The position numbers and the translations under genes were made by a program. From Schleiferiaceae bacterium (GTDB lineage Bacteria; Bacteroidota; Bacteroidia; Flavobacteriales; Schleiferiaceae): a stretch of DNA of 8,499 nt. Below the pieces are notes generated by a model. That model had not been told where the DNA came from, searched no databases, and was given only the letters and a program-made list of their open reading frames with translations. Positions 1 to 5,772 of the stretch are shown piece by piece; the first letter of the stretch is position 1; each line of letters opens with the position of its first letter. The DNA lies in the NCBI GenBank assembly GCA_022424815.1, contig JAKMGS010000083.1, forward strand, positions 1-8,499, in the 5' to 3' direction.

Positions 1-223
1 CTTTTACGATTTCGCCGCCTACGAACTGGCCTGTCCCTATGATTGGGCCGACGGTTGCGGGATATTATCGAGCAGCAACGGCGATTTATACTTGACCTGC
101 GGCTGCAACAGCCACCAATACCAACTCCTCGATGGGCAGAGCATTGACACCTCCTACACGCTCCCCGTAAAGGAATTCAGCTGTACGTTCGACGGCATAA
201 ACATCATTAGAATCAGCAACTAA
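1..223 (+). CDS. C-terminal part of a Rieske-like protein, ligand histidines apparently lost (partial)
   Basis: An open frame enters from the left edge (first full codon at position 2) and ends at TAA 221-223, giving the last 73 residues of a protein whose start is outside the window. The layout resembles a Rieske [2Fe-2S] domain end: a first Cys-Pro loop (residues 11-13 of the visible part, CPY), a second loop CGCNSHQY at 33-40, then a Gly (45), a strand PVKEFSCTFDG and a closing strand ending IIRISN, much like the usual 'pLk.Y.v..dg.l.I' tail. Canonical ligands are CxH and CxxH; here the His positions align with Tyr13 and Asn36, while extra cysteines sit at 19, 35 and 61. Bacteroidota carry many small lipoproteins of this general kind, so this may be a redox-dead or differently ligated relative. 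The fold call is inference from a short fragment. No N-terminal signal can be judged. Confidence 0.5.
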   Translation, partial: FYDFAAYELACPYDWADGCGILSSSNGDLYLTCGCNSHQYQLLDGQSIDTSYTLPVKEFSCTFDGINIIRISN

Positions 224-250
224 AAAACGCGCCCCTCGGGGCGCGTTTTT
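222..250. terminator. Bidirectional intrinsic terminator
   Basis: A perfect 8-bp G+C stem (CGCGCCCC at 228-235 with GGGGCGCG at 238-245) with a two-base loop is flanked by an A-run at 222-227 and a T-run at 246-250. It therefore reads as hairpin plus U-tract on both strands. It starts within the stop codon of the left-hand gene and lies 34 bases beyond the stop of the convergent acyl-CoA dehydrogenase gene, so it can end both transcripts. Confidence 0.93.
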
Positions 251-284
251 CATGGTAAAAGAAGGGTCCTGGGTGCCGGCTCGC

Positions 285-1457
285 TTAGACGAACGCGTTC
301 TCTCCAGTGATATCTAACCCCGTGATTAGCAGGTGAATATCATGCGTTCCTTCATAGGTGATGACGGACTCCAAGTTCATCATGTGACGCATGATAGAGA
401 AGTCTCCGGTGATGCCCATTCCGCCCAACATTTGGCGTGCTTCACGAGCGATATGAATGGCCATATCGACGTTGTTTCTCTTGGCCATCGAAATCTGCGC
501 TGAGGAGGCACGTCCTTCGTTTTTCAGTTGGCCCAAACGGAAGGTGAGCAACTGCGCTTTGGTGATCTCTGTGATCATTTCAGCGAGCTTCTTTTGCTGT
601 AACTGGAACCCGGCAATAGGCTTCCCAAATTGAATGCGCTCCTTGGAGTAACGCAAGGCAGCATCGTAACAATCCATGGCGGCACCGATGGCGCCCCAAG
701 CGATCCCGAAACGGGCGCTATCCAGACAAGAAAGCGGTGCTCCTAGACCGTCGCGGCCTGGGAGGATATTGGCTTTGGGTACTTTCACGTTGTCGAATAC
801 GAGCTCTCCGGTGGCAGAGGCGCGGAGCGACCATTTGTTGTGGGTTTCAGGGGTGGTAAAGCCCTCCATGCCGCGCTCTACGATCAATCCTTTGATGCGG
901 CCTTCTTCGTTTTTCGCCCACACAACTGCGACGTGGCAGAATGGAGCATTGGAGATCCACATTTTGGCGCCATTGAGAATGACGTGATCGCCGGCATCTT
1001 TAAAGCTGGTGGTCATTCCGCCGGGATTCGAGCCAAAGTTTGGCTCGGTCAACCCGAAAGATCCGAGGTATTCACCCGTGGCCAATTTTGGCAAGAAGCG
1101 CTGCTTCTGCTCCTCTGAGCCATAGGCGTAGATGGGGAACATGACGAGAGAACTTTGGACACTACAGGTGGATCGGATTCCCGAATCTCCGCGCTCCACC
1201 TCTTGCATCATCAATCCATAAGAGATGTGGTCCAGACCTGGGCCACCATATTCCTCTGGGATGTAAGGGCCAAAAAGCCCTACCTCTCCCATTTCTTTGA
1301 CAAGATGTTCTGGGAAAGCGGCGCGCTGCGCATAATCTTCAATGATGGGAGAAACAGAGCGTTTAACCCAATCTCTAGTGGCGTCGCGGACCATTTTGTG
1401 CTCGTCTGAGAGCAGCTCGTCTAAGAGGTAATAGTCCGGGTGTTGAAATACGTCCAT
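285..1457 (-). CDS. gcdH: Glutaryl-CoA dehydrogenase (acyl-CoA dehydrogenase family)
   Basis: This 390-residue protein is an FAD-dependent acyl-CoA dehydrogenase, most like glutaryl-CoA dehydrogenase, which oxidises and decarboxylates glutaryl-CoA to crotonyl-CoA in lysine/tryptophan breakdown and passes electrons to ETF in the cytoplasm. Visible support: the stretch ERGDSGIRST (88-97) with Arg95, matching the glutarate-carboxylate-binding Arg94 of the mature human enzyme; SVQSSLVM; the flavin motif FGLTEPNFGSNPGGM (134-148); KMWISNAP (165-172); RIQFGKPI (274-281); the late helix LGGMGI (344-349); and YEGTHDIH (368-375), whose Glu369 corresponds to the catalytic base Glu370. The length is full for the family. 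The ATG at 1457 gives the expected N-terminus, with no clear ribosome-binding site. It stands alone, with no ETF or other lysine-degradation genes beside it. Substrate choice is inferred from the Arg/Glu signature. Confidence 0.9.
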   Translation of the reverse strand: MDVFQHPDYYLLDELLSDEHKMVRDATRDWVKRSVSPIIEDYAQRAAFPEHLVKEMGEVGLFGPYIPEEYGGPGLDHISYGLMMQEVERGDSGIRSTCSVQSSLVMFPIYAYGSEEQKQRFLPKLATGEYLGSFGLTEPNFGSNPGGMTTSFKDAGDHVILNGAKMWISNAPFCHVAVVWAKNEEGRIKGLIVERGMEGFTTPETHNKWSLRASATGELVFDNVKVPKANILPGRDGLGAPLSCLDSARFGIAWGAIGAAMDCYDAALRYSKERIQFGKPIAGFQLQQKKLAEMITEITKAQLLTFRLGQLKNEGRASSAQISMAKRNNVDMAIHIAREARQMLGGMGITGDFSIMRHMMNLESVITYEGTHDIHLLITGLDITGENAFV

Positions 1458-1487
1458 TGTTCTGTGATTTTTTTCAAGTGTTGAAAT

Positions 1488-1516
1488 TAGAACACAATAG
1501 CGAATTCAGTGTTCTA
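1488..1516. promoter_or_regulatory. Candidate operator: 8-bp perfect inverted repeat
   Basis: TAGAACAC (1488-1495) and its exact complement GTGTTCTA (1509-1516) are separated by 13 bases, so the arm centres are 21 bp apart, about two helical turns. The site lies 31 bases upstream of the gcdH start, in the spacer between divergent genes, where a dimeric regulator could bind. A further shorter dyad, GTTC-N6-GAAC (1511-1524), overlaps the right arm. Regulator and function are unknown; the spacing and location are the only arguments. Confidence 0.4.
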
Positions 1517-1539
1517 TTATGAACAAAATTTATCCATAA

Positions 1540-1570
1540 TTGGACCCTAAGCACTCCCTGAATAATCTTA
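1540..1570 (+). promoter_or_regulatory. Candidate Bacteroidota-type promoter for the rightward gene cluster
   Basis: TTG at 1540-1542 is followed after exactly 20 bases by TAATCTTA (1563-1570), a 4-of-6 match to the -7 element TAnnTTTG at the usual distance from the -33 TTG. Transcription would start near 1577, leaving a leader of about 20 bases before the ATG at 1596. The 8-bp palindrome TTGTACAA (1573-1580) covers the predicted start point. The match is imperfect, so this is tentative. Confidence 0.3.
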
Positions 1571-1595
1571 CATTGTACAACCTAAATAGACTTTT

Positions 1596-2384
1596 ATGAA
1601 AAAAGTATTACTCATATTCGCGCTCTTCGGAGTGGTTCAATATTCCTATACAAATTCCGGGGGCTCCCCTTCAGGGCGCAGTGGTTCACCAGCTTCTAAC
1701 GGTCAAACATGTTCAGGCGGCTACTGCCACAGTGGCGGTTCTCCGAATGGGAATGAGCAAATCATCATTAACACAGACCAAGCAAATCTAGTAGATAACC
1801 AGGCGGTAAATGTGTCCCTAGGTGTTTTACCTAATGGCGGCTCATCGAAGATTGGCTTTATGGCGAGTATCGAAGATGCTAGTGGAAACTCAGTAAGCAC
1901 ATTGACGGCCACCTCAGGGGTCAAGAAGACGGGCAACTACTTTACGCATCAAAGCTCTAGCACATCGGTATCGAATGATAGCATCGGTTGGAATTTCACA
2001 TTTGAGGACTCTTCATATCCAGATAGTCTGACCATTTATGTGGCTGTGAATTTCACCAATGGGAATGGAAATTACCAGGGGGATTATGTGTTAACAGAAA
2101 CAAAGACCTTATACAAGAGTCAAGCAAATGTGGAAGAAGGCGAACTAAAGGGCCTTGTGGTGGGACCCAATCCCGCCTCAGATTTTGTTCGCGTTGCACA
2201 TGATGAATTAGCGCGTGTAGAACTGTTCAATACGTTTGGCAAGTACATTGCCTTTGAGCAAAGCCAAGAGGCAATCAATGGTCTAACTGTATTGGACGTG
2301 AGCACCTTGGCGCGCGGCAATTATATCTTACATGCTACATATTTAGACGGAACTACGCATTACAAGCACGTGATTTTGCAGTAA
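1596..2384 (+). CDS. Secreted choice-of-anchor V-like protein with T9SS type A C-terminal sorting domain
   Basis: A 262-residue exported protein. Residues 1-18 form a signal peptide (MKKVLLIFALFGVV core). A Gly/Ser-rich segment (21-50) with recurring SGGSP/SGSP units encloses Cys39-SGGY-Cys44-His45. A beta-rich middle (about 55-172) has GFMASIED, a Trp in the IGWNFTFE strand, and YVAVNFTNGNGNYQGD, resembling the choice-of-anchor V/Reeler-like domains of Bacteroidota surface proteins. The end (about 186-262) is a typical Por secretion tail: VVGPNPASDFVRV, VELFNTFGK, LDVSTLARGNYIL and a short basic/hydrophobic close, so the protein should cross the outer membrane by the type IX system and have this tail removed. 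The Cys-X4-Cys-His motif differs from a canonical haem-binding CxxCH. ATG 1596 is the only start that leaves the signal peptide intact. Ligand and function are unknown. DUF4271 begins 12 bases downstream. Confidence 0.82.
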   Translation: MKKVLLIFALFGVVQYSYTNSGGSPSGRSGSPASNGQTCSGGYCHSGGSPNGNEQIIINTDQANLVDNQAVNVSLGVLPNGGSSKIGFMASIEDASGNSVSTLTATSGVKKTGNYFTHQSSSTSVSNDSIGWNFTFEDSSYPDSLTIYVAVNFTNGNGNYQGDYVLTETKTLYKSQANVEEGELKGLVVGPNPASDFVRVAHDELARVELFNTFGKYIAFEQSQEAINGLTVLDVSTLARGNYILHATYLDGTTHYKHVILQ

Positions 2385-2389
2385 TTTTG
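2382..2389 (+). promoter_or_regulatory. Exact -7 box TAATTTTG formed across the upstream stop codon
   Basis: TAATTTTG is a perfect match to TAnnTTTG, and its first three bases are the TAA stop of the T9SS protein gene. It ends seven bases before the ATG at 2397, so transcription would begin at or within a few bases of the start codon, giving a leaderless or almost leaderless mRNA for DUF4271-hemD. No TTG lies about 20 bases upstream (the expected spot reads TTA at 2360-2362), which weakens the case. Confidence 0.4.
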
Positions 2390-2396
2390 TGCCCTG

Positions 2397-2960
2397 ATGG
2401 GTACAAAGTGGACAATTATAATAGTATTGGGGTTGATGGCCGGAATTAGGTTACTTCAACCCCAATTCTTTTTGCAATGGACCACTAACGCCATAGAGGA
2501 CGAGGACCCGGTAAAATGGCAAGAGCAATTACTAATGTGGTTGGTCATCCTATTTGCTTCATATTTAGCTTTTGGGACTGTTTTTAGCGAAATGAGATGG
2601 TTCGAGCAGTTGCTGGTGCTGCCAGGAATACTAGTGGCGAGAGTGTTTTTGGCCGATTTGCTCACGCGGCTGTTTAAAAGCGACAACCGATACTTTCCAA
2701 TGTTTAGCATGAGACGATTACCTCAACTTGCTCTCATTTATCTCGCTACCTCTCTATTGATACTAGCAACACACTGGATTTGGCCTGATGCGCAAAATTG
2801 GACCTTAGGTATCCTCGCTGCCGGTCACGCCATTGGGTTGGTCATTTTCTCCGTAAAACACCAAGGTTTTGTTCATTTTACGACTATTGGTGTAAGAATC
2901 TACGCAGTTTTGTACCTTTGTGCGCTCGAACTAACACCTCTATATCTAGCAATACGCTAG
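2397..2960 (+). CDS. DUF4271 domain integral membrane protein
   Basis: A 187-residue protein with about six hydrophobic segments (near residues 5-20, 46-62, 71-88, 109-127, 134-151 and 163-185). The loop with YFPMFSMRRLPQL (99-111) and especially the C-terminal LYLCALELTPLYL (172-184) are the marks of the DUF4271 family, which is restricted to Bacteroidota and is habitually encoded just before hemD, as here (7-base gap). Its biochemical role is not known; the constant pairing with uroporphyrinogen-III synthase suggests, but does not show, a link to tetrapyrrole metabolism or simply a conserved operon. It is a little short for the family, with the reduction at the N-terminus. The ATG at 2397 is preceded by an exact -7 promoter box rather than a ribosome-binding site. 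Confidence 0.85.
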   Translation: MGTKWTIIIVLGLMAGIRLLQPQFFLQWTTNAIEDEDPVKWQEQLLMWLVILFASYLAFGTVFSEMRWFEQLLVLPGILVARVFLADLLTRLFKSDNRYFPMFSMRRLPQLALIYLATSLLILATHWIWPDAQNWTLGILAAGHAIGLVIFSVKHQGFVHFTTIGVRIYAVLYLCALELTPLYLAIR

Positions 2961-2967
2961 CCGAACT

Positions 2968-3732
2968 ATGTCAGACGATCGAAAGACGAAAGTTAAATCC
3001 ATCCTGATCTCCCAACCTCAGCCTGCCAACGAGAATAATCCATATTCGGCCGTTGCAGATAAACACAAGGTTGTTATTGACTTCCGTTCCTTTATTCATG
3101 TGGAAGGAGTCACCGCTTCAGACTTTAGAAAAGATAAAATCCAGATTCGAGAGTTTAGAAACGTCATATTCACCTCCAAGAATGCGGTTAATCATTACTT
3201 CCGTATGTGTGAAGAAATGCGTGTACAGATCAGCCCAGACATCCGCTACTTCTGTATATCGGAGGCCATCGCCTACTACCTACAGAAATACGTAGTATAT
3301 CGCAAGCGTAAAATTTACCATGGGAACATCCGTATAGAGGAGTTGATCCCAATCTTGAAGAAATTCAAGAACGAGAAATTCTTGATGCCTTCTTCCGACA
3401 GCTTGAAGCCTCAGATTCCGAATGCATTGGAAGAAGCAAATATTGATTATACACGTGCCATCCTTTTTAAAACGGTGGTTAGCGACTTGAGTGATTTGGA
3501 GAATGTTTTCTACGACATCCTTGTATTCTTCTCTCCATCAGGGATCAAATCCTTGTATGAGAACTTCCCAGAATTTAAGCAGAACAAAACACGCTTGGCT
3601 TGTTTTGGAGCGACAACACAGAAGGAAGCGGAGAAAAATGGCTTGGTAGTAGATGTTCCTGCACCTACCGTCAATGCTCCTTCAATGACTAAAGCCATCA
3701 GCGATTATATCAAAGAGGTCAACAAAAAGTAA
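2968..3732 (+). CDS. hemD: Uroporphyrinogen-III synthase
   Basis: A 254-residue cytoplasmic enzyme that closes hydroxymethylbilane into uroporphyrinogen III, with inversion of ring D, on the way to haem and other tetrapyrroles. The family is poorly conserved, but its landmarks are present: an N-terminal strand VKSILISQPQP (9-19), FTSKNAV (68-74) in the first lobe, FFSPSGIKSL (187-196), ACFGATTQKEAEKNGL (211-226), and a final PAPTVNAPSMTKAISDYI (231-248) that matches the usual end of the second lobe. The variant with an extended basic central part (KYVVYRKRKIYHGN, 107-120) is the one usual in Bacteroidota. It follows the DUF4271 gene by seven bases and is closed by an intrinsic terminator 17 bases after its stop codon, so it is the last gene of its unit. 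There is no recognisable ribosome-binding site. Confidence 0.9.
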   Translation: MSDDRKTKVKSILISQPQPANENNPYSAVADKHKVVIDFRSFIHVEGVTASDFRKDKIQIREFRNVIFTSKNAVNHYFRMCEEMRVQISPDIRYFCISEAIAYYLQKYVVYRKRKIYHGNIRIEELIPILKKFKNEKFLMPSSDSLKPQIPNALEEANIDYTRAILFKTVVSDLSDLENVFYDILVFFSPSGIKSLYENFPEFKQNKTRLACFGATTQKEAEKNGLVVDVPAPTVNAPSMTKAISDYIKEVNKK

Positions 3733-3749
3733 GAAATAGCGTAAATTTC

Positions 3750-3779
3750 AAGCGCGGCCCACACGGTCGGGCTTTTTTT
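3750..3779 (+). terminator. Intrinsic terminator after hemD, touching the rnpA start codon
   Basis: A 10-bp stem pairs AAGCGCGGCC (3750-3759) with GGTCGGGCTT (3765-3774), containing one G-G mismatch and one G-U pair, with a CACAC loop and a run of seven T (3773-3779). The last T is immediately followed by the ATG of rnpA at 3780. It ends the DUF4271-hemD transcript; any read-through RNA would have the hairpin exactly where ribosomes load on rnpA. Confidence 0.85.
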
Positions 3780-4157
3780 ATGCAGTTCACATTTTCAAAA
3801 AACGAAAAACTCACCAGCCGAACATTGTTCGATGAGCTCTTCACGGAAGGCACTTCCTTGAAGGCTTTTCCGTTCTCTTTGAAATATATGGAAGCCCCCG
3901 TACCCGAAGGCGTGGATCGCCAAGTGGCTATTGTGGTACCCAAGCGTGGACTCAAACGCGCTGTGGATCGAAATCGCACGAAACGACAGATCCGCGAATT
4001 GTACCGTTTACACAAACACAGAATCAACAAGCCAGGGCAAAATCAAATTTGGTCGATACGCTATTTGGGCAACAGGATCAATGATTATGCGTTCTTAGAA
4101 AAAGGATTCCTCGAGTTAATTGACCTGTACAATCAAGACAACCCCCAACATGCGTAA
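3780..4157 (+). CDS. rnpA: Ribonuclease P protein component
   Basis: This 125-residue basic protein is the protein subunit of RNase P, which helps the catalytic RNA bind pre-tRNA and remove its 5' leader. It shows the family's N-terminal FTFSKNEKLTSRTLFDELF (3-21), the central strand RQVAIVVPKR (47-56) and the RNR box KRGLKRAVDRNRTKRQIRE (55-73), which contacts RNase P RNA. The length is normal. The start is fixed by homology: the conserved N-terminus begins at this ATG, although it directly abuts the T-run of the upstream terminator and has no ribosome-binding site. The common bacterial neighbour rpmH is absent; instead the end overlaps an exported protease gene by 8 bases, as is frequent in Bacteroidota. 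Confidence 0.95.
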   Translation: MQFTFSKNEKLTSRTLFDELFTEGTSLKAFPFSLKYMEAPVPEGVDRQVAIVVPKRGLKRAVDRNRTKRQIRELYRLHKHRINKPGQNQIWSIRYLGNRINDYAFLEKGFLELIDLYNQDNPQHA

Positions 4158-5769
4158 ATTTCTACTAGGCCTAACCGCCATTTCTGCGGCACTATTAATG
4201 AGCGCCTCTCAAGGCGATTCATTCGAAACCAGTAAACAGCTGGAAATCTTCACAAATGTGTTGCGAGAAGTCCAAACACAATATGTGGACGAAATAAGTC
4301 CAGAGGAGGCTGTGGGGAGTGCCATTAGGGGGATGTTAAGTCAATTAGACCCATATACTGTGTACTATCCGGAGGACCAAATTGAGGATGTACGACTGCT
4401 TCAAACTGGTGCCTATGGCGGCATTGGCTGTACCATTCAGCGCGTAGAGGACAAGATTTTTATTTCCTCCCTTCACCCTGGCGGACCGGCACACAAGGCG
4501 GGACTCCATGTTGGTGATCAAATTCGCTCCGTAAGTAATACCTCTACGACTAGCAAAACTACCTCAGAGGTTAGCACCCTTCTCAAAGGCACCCCTGGAA
4601 CGGAAGTCACCTTGGAAATTGGGCGCTATAACACTCCGCCCAAAACCTACACCTTCAATAGGGCAGATATTGTACAAAACCCTGTGCCCTATTATGGACT
4701 AAGAGTAGATGGAACTGGATACATTTATTTAGATGCCTTCACTGAGCGCGCCAGTGCAGAAGTGGGCAAGGCCATTAAAGATCTCAAAGAGCAAGGGGCC
4801 AATGCATTTATTTTAGACTTGCGCGGTAACGGTGGTGGATTATTAATGGAAGCCGTAAAAATTGTAAGCTTTTTTGTGGAAACCACGGATACTGTCGTTT
4901 CTACTCGTGGGCGCGGCGGAAAAATTCAAGACGTGTACCGCACTCAGGGCCGCGACCTTTGGCCTACAGGGCCGGTGGCCGTATTGATAGACGGGTCCAG
5001 CGCTTCGGCTTCGGAGATTGTTGCAGGTGCATTACAAGATTTTGATCGTGCCGTAATACTTGGTCAACAAAGCTTTGGAAAAGGGCTTGTGCAACAGGTT
5101 CACCCGCTACCATTTGGAGCTCAAATGAAAGTCACCATTGCAAAATATTATACTCCTTCCGGACGGTGTATACAGAAAGTAAATTATGATCGTGGTGAGG
5201 ATGGCGAGCGAGAACAGAAGCAAGTGAGCAAAATATTTACCACGGCCGGTGGAAGGCCGGTAGTCGATGGAGACGGTATCGCTCCAGATAGTGTTTTACA
5301 ATCGCCCTATTACCCAGAAGCTGTTGCCGCATTAAATGCAAAAGCACTAGATCTAAAATTCGCCGGAAGAATTTTACCGGAATTGGACTCTAGTATTGGT
5401 GCGTCCCAATTTCGAATGAGCGAAGACCTTTGGAACTCCTTCACTTCGGTATTGGAAGAAGAGGAGTTTGAATTCACTAGCATAGGTGAGCTACAGCTGA
5501 AACGCTTGTTAGCAGATGTTCATGAGATGGACTACATCACTGAAGCGGATGTTAAAAGCTGGATGGCGGTATTGGCCGAGAGACGTGGAAAAGTTTTGGA
5601 AACCGATAAGGATGCAATCTCTGAGTACTTAGAGGATTATTTAGTCTCTAAAAAATATGGAACCGCTGGAACGTTGGAGCGCGGGCTGCAGGCCGATGAG
5701 GTGGTGATCATCGCGGCCGATATTTTGCATCAACCTAGTACTATTGAAAGACTTTTGAGCGTTAAGTAG
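4150..5769 (+). CDS. Exported S41 family C-terminal processing protease (PDZ-containing)
   Basis: A 539-residue serine protease of the Prc/CtpA type that trims or degrades proteins from their C-termini in the periplasm. ATG 4150 is chosen because it gives a clean signal peptide (MRKFLLGLTAISAALLMSAS); an upstream in-frame ATG at 4120 would bury it. After a helical region (about 24-75) comes a PDZ domain (about 90-160, with GGIGCTIQ and GGPAHKAGLHVGDQI), then the catalytic core with FILDLRGNGGG (220-230), Ser286 in SSASASEIVAGALQD, Lys311 in GQQSFGKG and Gln315; the 25-residue Ser-Lys spacing is that of active Ctp enzymes. A C-terminal helical region of about 120 residues follows. The PDZ segment SVSNTSTTSKTTSE (128-141) is unusually Ser/Thr-rich. 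No lipobox Cys is present. The gene overlaps rnpA by eight bases, suggesting translational coupling. Confidence 0.93.
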   Translation: MRKFLLGLTAISAALLMSASQGDSFETSKQLEIFTNVLREVQTQYVDEISPEEAVGSAIRGMLSQLDPYTVYYPEDQIEDVRLLQTGAYGGIGCTIQRVEDKIFISSLHPGGPAHKAGLHVGDQIRSVSNTSTTSKTTSEVSTLLKGTPGTEVTLEIGRYNTPPKTYTFNRADIVQNPVPYYGLRVDGTGYIYLDAFTERASAEVGKAIKDLKEQGANAFILDLRGNGGGLLMEAVKIVSFFVETTDTVVSTRGRGGKIQDVYRTQGRDLWPTGPVAVLIDGSSASASEIVAGALQDFDRAVILGQQSFGKGLVQQVHPLPFGAQMKVTIAKYYTPSGRCIQKVNYDRGEDGEREQKQVSKIFTTAGGRPVVDGDGIAPDSVLQSPYYPEAVAALNAKALDLKFAGRILPELDSSIGASQFRMSEDLWNSFTSVLEEEEFEFTSIGELQLKRLLADVHEMDYITEADVKSWMAVLAERRGKVLETDKDAISEYLEDYLVSKKYGTAGTLERGLQADEVVIIAADILHQPSTIERLLSVK

Positions 5770-5772
5770 GTG

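Noticed and set aside
1440..1487. Ten-base direct repeat gtgttgaaat at 1440-1449 and 1478-1487
   Set aside because: Short, A+T-rich, and one copy encodes the gcdH N-terminus; no third copy or regular spacing supports a regulatory role.
1573..1580. Palindrome TTGTACAA as an independent operator
   Set aside because: Eight bases alone are expected by chance in a window this size; kept only as a remark on the promoter entry.
4120..4152. Earlier in-frame ATG at 4120 as start of the S41 protease
   Set aside because: It would put ten polar residues in front of the signal peptide and overlap rnpA by 38 bases; ATG 4150 begins exactly at the MRKF signal sequence.
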